Shown in pieces: positions 48,357 to 59,755 of a stretch of DNA of 64,000 bases. Made by a program: the position numbers and the translations under genes. Positions within the stretch are counted from its first letter, which is position 1. Each line of letters opens with the position of its first letter. The DNA lies in the NCBI GenBank assembly GCA_015478945.1, contig JABUQX010097548.1:15001-79000 (forward strand), given 5' to 3'. The notes under the pieces were generated by a model. The model saw only the letters and a list, made by a program, of their open reading frames with translations, was not told the DNA's origin and did not search any database. This stretch comes from Trachelipus rathkii (lineage: Eukaryota; Arthropoda; Malacostraca; Isopoda; Trachelipodidae).

Positions 48357-49190
48357 ATGCGGGAGAAGAGGAAGCGAGAAACGGGAAGGATAAGGCTGTC
48401 ATGTTGGGAGAGATCGATAACAGCGAGCCCGATGATGATTCTTTGCCGTCCGCCCGCGGTCGTGAAAAGTCACCCTCGTATAGTCATCAGACCTTCGGTC
48501 GAAGGTTTCACGTTTTTGACGGGGCGCCGAGCAGAAAGCATCCCGTATCAGATTGTCTTTACCCGACGTAAAGTTCCTTCATCGCCAAAATACGAATCGA
48601 TAAAGAGTGCGACAGCTAATGCGCTAGAGGAAACGAGTCTTTCCGAAGAGGAGGTGGTAAAAGCTCGCCCAGACGAGTCCAACCGAACGGGAGGAGGAGG
48701 AGGAAGGAGGGCCGATAAAGTATCGGCTGGTGAAAAAACTCGAAGAATCTGTCCGATGAGTCATCCGTGCAGAAGTCGCAGAGGGAACGAGATGCAGAGG
48801 GTTGTTGAAATAGGAGGAGATACAGAAAGACCAAGAACGAGTTGAATTACGAGTCACCAGATATTCCCAGCGAAATGTCTGGTAATCGTTGCGAAAATCA
48901 ACGAAGCTATCTAAGAAAACCTCTCAGTTTTGGAAAAAAATCAAAACACGATCCCGCAAAAGGCAATACCCAGAAGTGAACCGAAGCAAAAAGGAACAAG
49001 AGCGGAGACTCTGAAAATGAGAACAGCGGGGGTCATTCCAATCTCAGAAAACACCCATCAACGGGACCTGAATCGAGGTGAATCAATATCACCCCCTGGC
49101 CACCACCTCAGTGGCCCTCCTCTCCTCTTTACTACGATAGAATGGTGGTCATTTGCAAATTTGGGCAGATAATAGAGGTAAAGATAACTA
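48357..49190 (+). pseudogene. Charged Arg/Lys/Ser/Glu-rich protein, left-arm copy, frameshifted
   Basis: Starting at ATG 48357 the plus frames give a strongly charged protein: a KRKRE-type start, a DDD/SLP acidic patch, long basic and Glu-rich stretches, and a final KSKHDP...RNKSGDSENENS segment near 48935-49025 in another frame. The frame changes at least twice. The mirrored right-arm segment (about 53760-54490, minus) carries the same order. Composition suggests a disordered nucleic-acid-binding or scaffold protein; no family recognised. Confidence 0.4.
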
Positions 49191-49224
49191 CGAGTATTTT
49201 GTTGTTTCGCTTTATTTTTTCCCA

Positions 49225-49350
49225 CCGATATATATATAATAATATATATATTATATATAATATATATACTATCATATATTATAATATAAGTATAATATAA
49301 TATATAAGTTATATATAAATAATAGTAGAATAACTATATATACTATTTTT
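49225..49350. repeat. (TA)n block, left arm
   Basis: Imperfect (TA)n. Mirrors 53585-53700. Confidence 0.8.
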
Positions 49351-49705
49351 TATTTAATGCTCTGTTTAGATATGGACGGACTAACGATTCACTCTTGGAG
49401 AAATACCATGCAATAACTCACCCTCTACTCCTCCACAGGTCGCCATTGTTTCTTCTGCGAGCGGATACACGTGATTTTTTATCATCTAATGTGCACCGTT
49501 TCTCGAATCGGTTGGCCGAGGAACGACGACGCGAGTGAATGATGACGATGACGACAAGAATGATAAGAATTAAAGTAAAATAAATATTTCGTAAGACTTT
49601 TTATATAAGAACATTAATATGATCTGATTTTACTAATTCACACGGTAATGATTTTAAGTTATTTTTATAGAGAATAGGGAACAACCGAATCAGTTTCCAA
49701 AAAAA

Positions 49706-50166
49706 ATGAGGATGGAAACTATTGAGGAGAATGGAATTGTTGCTCGTTCTTATTGAAGCGGAACGCCTCGAAGGAACAGAAGCTCTTATGATGGATTTGA
49801 AGAACAAAGAACGCTGGAAGAGAAAATCAAGCTCTTCACAGATGGGGAGAGAGGAAACTTTTTATTCATGCTTTTTTCAGAACGAGATACGAAAGGAAAG
49901 ATCGAATAAAATCTCAGCGGAGGTGGTATAAGAACATAACCCTAAATATCTATATGAAAATTTGTATTCACATGTACCAGGATTCCCTATTGGAGTGCTG
50001 TGAATCAATAGATAAAAGCACCATAAAATACGCACATCAATCTTTAAATTCGGGAATGAGAGAAAATTTAAAAAAAACAATTGAAGCCCGGCTCGCAAGG
50101 AAAATAGTTTCTGCGTCGGAAGAGGAGGTATCCCGCGACCCAAATTATGATAAGGATTTTTATTAA
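49706..50166 (+). pseudogene. Hypothetical protein, about 150 codons, left-arm copy, shifted
   Basis: The ATG at 49706 and the downstream frames 49722-49931 and 49954-50166 succeed each other; the last one (from ATG 49954 to TAA) is cleanly open and ends in an acidic-basic tail (ASEEEVSRDPNYDKDFY). The right-arm mirror (52755-53207, minus) aligns throughout but is more broken. AATAAA at 50186-50191 follows the stop by about 20 bases. Function unknown. Confidence 0.4.
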
Positions 50167-50185
50167 TCTCTATTTTAAGTTCAAA

Positions 50186-50191
50186 AATAAA
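50186..50191 (+). terminator. AATAAA polyadenylation signal
   Basis: AATAAA about 20 bases after the stop of the 49706-50166 gene. Confidence 0.4.
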
Positions 50192-50194
50192 TTT

Positions 50195-51170
50195 TCATAT
50201 TTAATTACATTTCTTATTTAAGTAATAAAAACATAAATGAAGCTTTATTTAATTTCTTTTCAACGCCGTCTTTTTAAAAGACATAGGGCTAAATGCTATA
50301 GCTAAGAATAGTAACGAGTGTTCTTGTATGCAGGCTTTTGCTGGCTCAAATTCGACGTCCTAGTGTAACAAGTTGGCAGATATGATGTAGGGATGAAAAA
50401 CGACACTGCGGAGTTAACAAACATTCTGAAAAATTTAAGTTCAACTAGTATAAAAAACGTAATTGCAGATAAGATGAGGTAAACGCTGCTTTAATACGAA
50501 AATAAAATTAGTTTATGTACATCATGGCTTATGAACACTTTATTTCACGTTTAAATGTTTTGTACTTCCTCAAAAGGGAATATTTAATATTTTATATTGA
50601 TTTTCCATATATGAGTGTGGGGGTGTTTGTACGTTTGTGGAATAAGTTAAGCAATTATTATTAGAATATTATTTTTTTAAATATTGATCAATACTACGTC
50701 ACACACGCTCTATAAAGGTTGCCGCGATCACGAGTTTAAAATTCAAAACACGTGTGCGAGGGATCTTCAATGAATCTTTCTAGTGTTATATAACAAGAGT
50801 AATATTCAAGAAATTCGTAGATCGGTACGACAGTAATAAATGAAGACTCGGAATGCGCTTGTCTAAAACTCAATAAAAAGAACGGGATTAAAGAGAAAGT
50901 TATAACCGACCCATCTAAAATATACACCTGAGGCGTGTATGATATGACAAACTAGTCACCGAGTGTTAATAATTTTGCACCAACTAAAGCATGGAGCGCA
51001 TTACCGTCCTAGTATGTTCGGATACAAAAGGTAAAAGCTACAATACGTAAGAGACCAGGACGCCTTTTTCCAACTCAATTGAATAAAAAGAAGGATCATT
51101 GAAATATTTTCCGATCGACAGGAACTCCTCGCCGATGGGGAGAATTGGCACGCGTTCCTCCTTTCAAGAG
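50195..51170. other. Stretch between last left-arm gene and the palindrome centre
   Basis: No solid gene. A 29-codon ATG frame at 50393-50482 has coding-like composition (AELTNILKNLSS) but is too short to call. Pairing with the right arm (about 51640-52640) is recognisable but noisy. Confidence 0.4.
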
Positions 51171-51637
51171 AAACCGTAGAATCTATAACCCTCCTTCTCT
51201 TGGGGAGAGATAATTAATCCAAGCACGCGAAACAGCTTCGGAAGGATTTGTCCGCAGTCGTTCACCATCGTCTTCTACCGATTGATGCAGAGCTGACAGA
51301 CTGGAGTATTCACGCCAGATCACCATTGTTCGTCTCCCGTCTTCTTTTTTGTCAAGGTATGAAGCGATGTGCTCCGAGGTTGGAAGATCAAGGGGGTATA
51401 AATTTATTCCAATTCGCGGGTTTATTGTCCCAAAGATTATTTCGTCGGAATTCCTTTTTTTTTTAATGACGTATTTGATGACAAAAGGTATTGGAGTCTC
51501 CGTTTGCAGCGCTCCGCCTGAATCGGACGGATGGTTGAAGCGAGCGGACCGAATAAATCCTTCCGCGGAAGCTGTTGAGGGTGCTGGATAATCTATTCGT
51601 CTGTGCCCCAAGTAGATGGGGTAGAGATCTACGGTTT
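51171..51637. other. Centre of the inverted repeat
   Basis: The two arms meet here. The flanks 51171-51310 and 51500-51637 still pair recognisably (AAACCGTAG with CTACGGTTT, CAGCTTC...GGAAGGATTT with its complement), while roughly 51320-51480 pairs poorly and may be a loop or join. Open frames that cross the centre (minus 51183-51611, plus 51248-51466 and 51349-51591) are products of the join. Confidence 0.7.
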
Positions 51638-51639
51638 TC

Positions 51640-52750
51640 CTACCTTAGCGATGAGATAGGACAGTAGAACGGTGTCGACAATTGCGCCAATACGAGTCCT
51701 GTGTCGATTGAGACATGATAATTTGCAATTCCTGTCTTTTTATTCCTTTATAGTTGAAAAAGGGCCGTCCGTGGTCTCTTTTACGTTTAGCTTTTTAACC
51801 TTTGTTTTACTCTCAAAAAGCTAGAAAGAGGATAGATGCTCCATGGCTTTTAGTAGTTGGGTGGCAAAATTATTAGCATCCGGTGGATAGTATTTTTTTG
51901 TAGTATGACTTCATCACCGCTTCAGGTGATATTATTTAATAGGGTTAAGTACTTTTCTTTCTTATATTATTTGGCTGGTGTCTTTCGAAAAGCGCATTCG
52001 CGAGTGCTTTCATTATTACCGTTCGGACGAATCTGAAATGCTATATATCTTCTTGAGTAGGACAGTGCCTAGAAGATCCATGTAGAGTGTTATGTAACCG
52101 ATCGGAGGCCACAACCTCTTTTATAGAGCGTGGTGAGTCAAAATGATATCTCTGAATTCAATATTAAAAAAATATATTCTTAATTAGAATATTTGGCAAA
52201 AATTGTCCCTCACACACGTAACAAACACCCCCACCAGAGCTGTGTCCTCGATTGATATGAGTTCCCATAAATATATTCCCTTTGAGAGTACAAAATTTAA
52301 CCGTTGATAATTAAGTTTTACAGATCCGCCAATCTTCGCTAACTACTACTTCTAGATATTCAGTATCTAAAGGGATCAGTGCGGCGCTTTACCTATTGGT
52401 TCTTCTCTATGATTACGTTATTTACTCATACGCATTCACACCGTCAGATTTATTAATTCAGTAATGCTTTTTATGTTTTAACTCAAGTGGTCGTTTTATC
52501 CCCTAATCATATCTGCATTTGTAGCAATCTAGGACGTCGATTGCCAGCAGAAAACTCTCGCATTAACAGAACCTCGTTACTGATTTAGCAATAGCATAGC
52601 GCTATGTACACTTATTAAAAAGTAGGCTATGAATCAGGAAAATTAAAAAGACTTGCATTTGAATAGTTTTTTTGTATTATAAAAATAGAATGTAAATATT
52701 AAATAAATTTTGTAATATTATTAGATTAAGTAACGAGTTATAAAAATTAC
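51640..52750. other. Right-arm stretch next to the centre
   Basis: Noisy reverse complement of 50195-51170. No open frame of note. Confidence 0.4.
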
Positions 52751-52754
52751 ATAA

Positions 52755-53207
52755 TTGTCGCGAACCATCCTATTCTTTCGACGAGGAAACTTATTTGTCT
52801 TCGCCGAGCGGCTTCAATTGTTTTTTAATCTTCTGCTCTCAATTTCGTTATAAGATTTGTCAATGGTATGAGCGATTTTTAATGGTGCTTTTTAAAATTC
52901 TATTGATCACGAACCTCAATAGGGAAATCCTAGTACATGTCGAACTAAATTCTTATAGGTATTTAGGGCTTATTTGTACTTTCCCTTATACACCCCGCCT
53001 GGAGATCTATTATCATTTTTCTCTTTCGATCTCGTTCGTGTCGACTAAAGCATGAAGGTTAGATAAAAGTCATCTAGCTCCATTCGTTGAAATAAGCTTG
53101 TTCTCTCAGCGGTTCCTTTTCTTCTGAAATCATCAAGCTTGGTTTGGAAGCGTACGCTTATCATAAGAAACGAATCATCATTCCTTTCTCCTCAACGTTC
53201 ATCTCAT
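52755..53207 (-). pseudogene. Right-arm copy of the 49706-50166 gene
   Basis: Reverse complement contains the ATGAACGTTGAGGAGAA start region (up to 53207), ACATGTACTAGGATTTCCCTATTG and AACAATTGAAGCC segments, as in the left arm, but frames are interrupted. Confidence 0.4.
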
Positions 53208-53584
53208 GTTTTTTTTGTGGAACTGATGGGGTTGTTCTATTCGTCTATAAAATAATAAATCATTAGTGAATATAAAAATAAAATACAATATTAGTTTTTT
53301 TTTATAAGATAAAATATTTTACGGAAATATTTTATTTTACCGTTTTAATTCTTTACACGTCGTCATCGTCATCGTCCATCATCATCGTCGCGTCGTCATC
53401 GCGGACCGGGAAATTCGAGAGAAAGTGCAACAATGAACTGATAAAAATACGTTAATTCCCGCTCGCAGAAGAACACTGGGTGTGTCGGGAGGAGAGGTTG
53501 AAGGTGAGGTTGCGAGGAAATTTCTCCCCGTCAGATAGATGAATCGTCTTTTGTCGTACATATCTAAACAGAGGAAAATAAAAA

Positions 53585-53700
53585 TTATATATATATATAT
53601 ATATAATACTATTGATACTATAATATATATATATATGAATAGTGATATAATAATATATATATATATATCTATATAGTTATTATAGTATATATATATGTTG
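53585..53700. repeat. (TA)n block, right arm
   Basis: Mirrors 49225-49350. Confidence 0.8.
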
Positions 53701-53759
53701 AAAATAAAGGAAGCAAAATACTTCGTGTTATCTTACCTTCTTATTATCTTCCCCAATAA

Positions 53760-54490
53760 TTATTTTGCATGACACAGTTTATCGTAGTAAGAGAGAGGTG
53801 GGCTGAATTGATGCTCGAGTTCTCGGGTTGGTTTTATCTGGAGTTGATGAACCCGCTGTTCTTCGCATTTTCAGAAGGGTTCTCTGCTTTGTTTCCTTTT
53901 TTGCTTCCGTTCACTTCTGGGTATTCCTTTTGCGGTTTTGATTTTTTTCTCCAACTACATCTATCTCTTCTAGATCACGCCTTTGATTCTGGATTTTCGA
54001 ACGAATTATGACGTCATTATGAAATTACCTCCCGGCTAACATTCTTTAAGTCTTTATCTTTCCTCCATTTTCACACTACCTCTTGCATCGCGGTCCTCTC
54101 GACTTCGTGAACGAGATTGATCTCATCGGAAGATTCCGTTCGAGTTTTTCTCCCCCGACAGGTGCGGATTATCGGCCTTCCTCCTCTGACTACGCGCACG
54201 ATCTCGGTGACTCTGTCTGGAGCTTTAAACCAGCCTCCTCTGATCGGAACGACTCGTCGCTCGCATTATGCTGGCGTCTTTTATCGTTTTGCGTATTCTG
54301 AATGAAACTTCGTCGGTAAATCTCTGATCGATGCTTGGCTGCGCGTCAACGTGAAACTTCGACGAGGCCGTCGACTATTCGGTGATTTTTCCACGACGGT
54401 CGGCAGACTCATCATTCGGGCTCCTTTTCGTCTTCCACTGGCAAGCTTTTTCCTTCACCGTTTTCGCCTCTTCTTTCTCGCATCTAATTT
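53760..54490 (-). pseudogene. Right-arm copy of the charged Arg/Lys/Ser-rich gene
   Basis: The minus strand repeats the left-arm gene, beginning near 54485 (an AGAAAGAAGAGGCGAAAACGG segment) and continuing through Ser/Arg/Glu-rich segments to about 53760. Frames are broken; the plus-strand ORFs in this interval (53769-54011, 54083-54301) are shadows. Confidence 0.4.
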
Positions 54491-54564
54491 ATAGTTGTCG
54501 TTGAAATATGTGTAGAGAGGACTCCTTTTATTTTGGTTCTTAGATGCATTACTAGGCTAGGGTT

Positions 54565-55798
54565 CTAGCGGCTGTCTAATGTGAACTGTGTGTTAATATT
54601 TCTCCGCGGCCCGTATTTTTCGTGATATGATACATTAATCGGCGACGTTTGTTTCCGAAGCTTCGGTTGATGAACCGCCGTTTCTGTAGTCGTGCCTTTT
54701 CTGTTGAACGTGGTGGTAAATTGCTTCTGCAAATCGCACATTTTCGTTAATTTTTTCATGGCGTTGCCTAGCGCTTGAGTCGTGAAAGGGCCCCCCTGAT
54801 AATTTAAAAACAACATTTTCTGAGGATCGAAGAAATCCGCTCTTTTTGGCGTCCTCGTGGATTCTTCTAATTCGTCGTTTCCCTCTTCAAACGCGTTCTC
54901 GGTGGCCGCCATTTCTCGCCCGGCCTCCAGAAACGTCGGTCTCACGTAGGTCACGTAAGCGTCCAGGGCGATTTTCAATGTGTGAGTTAACATGATTGTT
55001 GCGTCCCCGTACATATTTTGAGTTTTGTGTTTCTCCGCAGTGTTTAAAGATGGTAGAAGATTCTTTGAAGTCGTCCTGATTGCGAAATAACCTTCCTGCC
55101 ATAAGCTTCATACTTGTCCTTCCTTCTCAACAGTTTGTCATTTTTGATTTTTTTATTGTGGTACTCCTCCATCGTCAGAGATTGCATATGATGCCGGACC
55201 TCCCCGCGGAAGCGGCCAGAAGTAAAAATATTACGATGTTTCTTTTGTATGGCTGGTGTGTACATCTTTGAGTTTAATCATCCCGCGTTTGATTTTGATG
55301 AGATTCTTCATTCCGGCGTAGAAAAAATTATGTCTGATCACCTTATCGCATATCCGTTTCCGGCAGAAAATCATTTTTGATCACATCTTTATCTATCTTT
55401 AGTGTTTCTCTCTGTTTGGGATGCCGCTCTTAGAGTTAGCCAACTGTGTTGGTGAAAGCGAGAATCTTCGTTCGGCTATGAAGCTCTTTTACGGATATTG
55501 TTTTTTATTTCACGGCGCATTGAATTTGTTTCAGCTTATCATCATCTGTCTATCAAAAGTTACGGAAATCCTCGAATTTCGATGTCGATGGTGTTCGCGA
55601 AGGAGGTGTCTCTATTTTTCGACCACTCCCATAGCTAAGCGATTAAAGATATTTTTGACCGTGCCCTCGGTACGTCCGTCATAAGCCATAACCAGGTGAT
55701 ATTGAGATTTGGCCGCTTTTGGGAGAAAATGGAGGATATGTGGATTTAAATAACCGCAGTAGCGAGAAAATCATCGATAATATGTGTTTTTTCGACAT
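54565..55798 (-). pseudogene. Tyrosine recombinase (Crypton/phage-integrase-like), right-arm copy
   Basis: The minus frame 55014-54565 is cleanly open for 149 codons and carries the C-terminal half of a eukaryotic tyrosine recombinase. It has an LDAYVTYVRP segment (residues 17-26), LFLNYQGGPFTTQALGNAM (68-86), and NRKGTTT (104-110) whose Arg-105 fits the second catalytic Arg. HEKYG follows at 131-135, where the family has a His and the nucleophilic Tyr (YY). The last part differs from the usual 'H..T..YY' end and may be shifted. Upstream, from about 55050 to the ATG near 55798, the gene continues in several frames. The family cuts and rejoins DNA through a 3'-phosphotyrosine; a role in integration or excision of this element is an inference. 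Confidence 0.6.
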
Positions 55799-55799
55799 T

Positions 55800-56580
55800 T
55801 TGAACCTCAGCAAGATCCTTTGCTATAAGCGTAGTTATTTCTCTTTTACAACAGGGAGACTTAATATTTTGTATATGCAATTATTTTCTATATCTGGTGG
55901 TGTCTACCCATGAAGGACGATTTTTTGTTTTTTACTTTTTTTTCGATTTTCAAAGTTCCATTCCCGTATCAACACGCGTCGACGCTCATCCTTTAGTTGT
56001 TGTAACCTTTTGATTTTGTTTTGTCCCAAAGTAGCGGTGCACGAGAGTTTTTCAGGCTCTCTTCGCTCTGACGATGTTAGATGTGTGTTATGGTTTTTTC
56101 TCAGCGTGATTGTTTATATGTTGTTTAAACACACTTTATTGCATAATTTACGCCAAAGCCAACTCATATTTATTCGATGTGTAAAGACTGGACTTTGCAG
56201 TTCGCGTTTAATTAGTAGTAATGCCTTCGTAGTTTTTGCTAAATTTATCATGGTTTGTATCCGATTTCAATGGTCTTTTAAGCGGAATCGAGTGAATGAC
56301 CTATAAAAAATAAAAAAAACGTATAAGAAAACGAGTTGGTTTACCATAGGAAACAGTATTGAACTATTTTTTGATAATCTATTTTCAACCCAGCCTTAGA
56401 GCAAAAATTAACTATTAGATTCCCCCTGTTTTTTTGAACGACCGTGTTTCTCATTTTCGGAAGAATGCTCCACTTCCCCCATCTTCACCTCTCCGAATGT
56501 GGTCCGTAGTAGTTGTTACGTTTCTCATTTAATTCGTCGTATATGGTTGAAATAAACCTTCAATCATAGATTTTCTATAA
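55800..56580 (-). other. Right-arm mirror of the 46180-46900 region
   Basis: Reverse complement of the left-arm DNA upstream of the recombinase, including the degraded copy of the 64-residue ORF near 56395-56560. Plus-strand frames at 55719-55913 and 56010-56306 are antisense to it and not supported. Confidence 0.4.
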
Positions 56581-56584
56581 CGAA

Positions 56585-56755
56585 GATATAATATTATCAT
56601 AATGTAAAAATAGTATAGTATCTATAGTATTAAATATAATATATATACTATATATATATATTTAATATATATATATAGTATATATATAGTATAGTAGTAT
56701 TTTCTACTAGTATATCACTATATATATATATTAGTATATATATATAATATATATA
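56585..56755. repeat. (TA)n block, right arm
   Basis: Mirrors 46000-46165. Confidence 0.85.
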
Positions 56756-56999
56756 TGTTTAACAAATTCAATGCCTAATTGAAATGTGTTAAATAAACAA
56801 AGAGTTATTTATAATCGTTAAAAAACAAACTAACTACAAAATACATTTACCAAACATAACGAATATAATTTTATAAATTTCAACTTTTTACGCTGTAGAG
56901 TCCTTTTATGTAATAGTCATATCCTAGGTAAATGTCTTGATGTAGGATATCTTTTCCACCTTCATCGGTTGATTAACAACGTTTTCAATCTTATTTTTT

Positions 57000-57400
57000 A
57001 TATCTTTTTTTGACGTGAGTGGTTTCTTCTTCTTTTTTTCAGTTTCTGAAGCGTCGAAATGACATTGGATTCACGGCTTCGAGATAATTTGAGAATTAAG
57101 AGCTATGAGAAGATGGAGGATGAAACCAGGGCCGTGCACCGAGTCACCCTGGGTCTCAGGGACACCGATGTAGCTCACTACACGGCCCGGCATGAAGGAC
57201 AGAACGCCCTCGACATCGGACTTATCACTCTTCTTCCTCCTTGTTGAGATTTCAAATGTATCTCATTCAAAACTCGAGCAGTTTTTGCCGTGTCTCTTTT
57301 TCGCTCTCAAATCTTAAAACTTTCTCCTAAATTTTTTAATCCTTATCATAGAGCAAGAAACGCGACGTTTCTTGTATATGGATTTTCATTTTTCACAGTG
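57000..57400 (-). pseudogene. Right-arm copy of the basic-protein gene at 45430-45790
   Basis: Reverse complement shares the AGAAAGTTTTAAG, AAAAACTGCTCGA and TCTTCTCATAGCTCT segments with the left arm, but carries an extra stretch of about 100 bases (about 57122-57220) that interrupts it. Confidence 0.4.
57126..57190. other. GC-rich hairpin present in only one arm
   Basis: CCAGGGCCGTG at 57126-57136 is complementary to CACGGCCCGG at 57181-57190, and the pairing continues inward through CACCGAGTCACCCTGGG against AGGGACACCGATGTAGC with small mismatches. The stem is about 30 bp and the loop very small. It stands out from AT-rich surroundings and has no counterpart at the mirrored site near 45615. 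Confidence 0.7.
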
Positions 57401-57404
57401 TAAT

Positions 57405-59300
57405 CTGAACTTATAAAGCAATGAGAAAGACAAATATACTTAGTTTTTATTAGTCAATGCTATATACATCAATAATAGTTCGTAAATGTTAGTCTAAAAT
57501 TTCCTATTGAAAATTTAAAATGCTTTATTTTATAAAATATTAATAAGCGATATTTACAAAATAAAAAAGTTAGAGCCTTTAGCTTTTTTGGCAAATAATT
57601 CAAACGTTATCAATTGAATGTGAATTTGTAAATCGAGACGAAAAAATTTAAATCTTTTAAACACAATTTTAGTAAAAATATAATTTATATATATCATATA
57701 TATATAAATTTAAATATATAATATATATATATATATAGTATAGTATAATAGTATATAGACTACTGACTTACTATATATTATTATAGTCATATAGTTCGTC
57801 TAAATATTAAATGTGTCATGCGGAATTTTCAAACAGTTTACTATTGTTATAACGTATTGTTTCAAAAATAAAATTTTATTTCCATTAACGCCTATGGTAA
57901 ATTGACTGTTCCCTGAAACAAAACTATGGATTAAATAATATCTCTAAATAAAAATTAAACTGGTAACAAGTTTTCACATTGAAAGCGTAAAAGAGAATTA
58001 AGGGAAATCAACGAATAATTGCCTAAATGCAGAAGTGTTTAAATAAATTCATAAGCTATCGTAATGATAAACGCTTATTTGAAATTTGTTATTTTCCAAA
58101 ATTAAGCCAAGATATGAAAATTCATAGTGAATAATCTGAACAATAAATCTACGGAGTAGGGCGAAGTGCAATAAGCGATGTTCGTTTATCGTATTGTATT
58201 AGTATCTTATTTTTTTATATTATACTTATTGACAGACAAACTTCCTCAAAAAGATCATATTTTCCCCAAATACTCAACATTAGATTGTCAAGAACGCATG
58301 ACCTAAAAATTAGATATTTTATCTATGTTAAATCTTGTTGATATCGTGGAATGCGATGGAAAACCTCATGTAATTATTCGCACAAGGCACAAAATTCTAG
58401 TACGTATATGACTTTCAAATAGCATTATTTCAATTCGTACTCTTAAAATATAAACTAACGTCCTTAACGCCAATTTTTGATTGATGGTTATTAAAAATTA
58501 TTTGTCTTGTAATATATACATGTTAATTCTGGCTTCCATCAAACAAAGCAATGGAGAGACATAGTCTCTAAATATGAAATAGCACCTTACAAGTTTATTA
58601 TGTTAAGAAGCCAAAAAAAATGACTTTCAAATAGTCCAAATATGATGAAATTCTTACGTACGAATGATTACAAATTTTACAACATCGTCTTGAAGCGAAC
58701 GATTTTATATGCGATTAACGATTTTTTTTTCGATTGGTATTTTTATATATTATAGTTCTAAAAAACTAGTAAGGCTAGCTTATGTTATTCTAACCTACTC
58801 TATACTATATTTATATATATATTATAGGTATAATTATAACTATAATAGTATATATAAATAACATCGTAATAGACATCGTAATGCTGGATAATGCGAATTA
58901 TGATAATCAGTTACTATTTTAAAAAAAGATTTCTACAGGAAATAAATAAATATATTTATTTTCATTTAACAATTTGTGTATTTGACTTTCCATGAACAAA
59001 AGCCAAGGATTACAGCAAATATCGCTATATTATTCTAAAATTTAACTAACAAGTATTCTAAAAGCGAAAAATATGGAAAAGCGAAAATACGCACTTTGTA
59101 ACGAAAAAAGTTTAAAAAACTCAAACTTCTTTATTCGTAGTATTAGAAAAATTCATTTTCAAATTTACCAAATATGAAAATCTGACGTAAAATTGACTCT
59201 CAATATATACAACAGCAATTTTTGAAACATAACATTCTGTTGATACGCACATTATACAATTATTTACGATTGGGTATTGGGTATTTTTCTAGCTAAACCT
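57405..59300. other. AT-rich stretch of right arm
   Basis: No gene supported. (TA)n blocks lie at about 57680-57790 and 58795-58875, mirroring those at 45045-45165 and 44060-44160. Confidence 0.55.
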
Positions 59301-59307
59301 AGTTTTA

Positions 59308-59517
59308 ATGGTTACCCAAATTCTCAAAAAGATCAACTTTTGTCATACACTAATTTATAGAAACTACCTTACACATCTAATATTATATTTGTATAGCTTA
59401 TTTCGAGTAATGAAAAGCTCAGTGCAAGATTATTCACAGGCAAAATGTCTCTATACGTATTGGAATGTCAAAATAGCCATATTTTTCTTGAATAACTACC
59501 TTACGTATATTTTTTGA
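59308..59517 (+). CDS. Small hypothetical protein, 69 aa
   Basis: ATG at 59308 to TGA. The product is hydrophobic in two segments (YLTHLILYLYSLF and IAIFFLNNYLTYIF) that could be membrane-spanning. The mirrored left-arm sequence (about 43290-43500) aligns but does not keep the frame. It may be real or a chance AT-rich frame. Confidence 0.25.
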   Translation: MVTQILKKINFCHTLIYRNYLTHLILYLYSLFRVMKSSVQDYSQAKCLYTYWNVKIAIFFLNNYLTYIF

Positions 59518-59534
59518 AATTGATATGTGTTAGG

Positions 59535-59755
59535 GATTTATCATATATATAGTATACTAGGTAGTTATATATATAGATATACTATAGTGTTACTACTAGT
59601 AATATATATATAATGATGAAATATATAGTATATAGTATATAATATTATATAATCATACTATATATATGTAATAGTATGATATATATATATATATAGTAGT
59701 ATATACTAGTAGTAGTAATAGGGTGATATATATATATGATATATACAGTTTCGCA
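59535..59755. repeat. (TA)n block, right arm
   Basis: Mirrors 43120-43330 and abuts the tandem array as in the left arm. Confidence 0.85.

Larger units (their letters stand above)
38760..51320 (+). repeat. Left arm of a ~25-kb inverted repeat
   Basis: This arm pairs in reverse complement with 51490-64000. Anchor pairs are 38900-38946 with 63812-63855, 47866-47880 with 54919-54933, and 51171-51179 with 51629-51637. Each pair sums to about 102755-102810, giving a centre near 51380-51404. Pairing includes tandem arrays, (TA)n blocks and coding segments. Arm differences are dominated by small indels. The arm may extend further left, which cannot be seen. Confidence 0.9.

Noticed and set aside
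48616..48857. Minus-strand open frames opposite the charged gene (also 47761-48049)
   Set aside because: Antisense to segments that are coding-like on the plus strand and mirrored in the right arm on the expected strand.
51183..51611. 142-codon minus-strand open frame (and plus frames 51248-51591)
   Set aside because: It crosses the centre of the inverted repeat and reads the same arm twice in opposite senses; its openness is a product of the join.
57059..57247. 62-codon plus-strand open frame
   Set aside because: Most of it is the GC-rich hairpin insert; it is antisense to the basic-protein gene copy and absent from the other arm.
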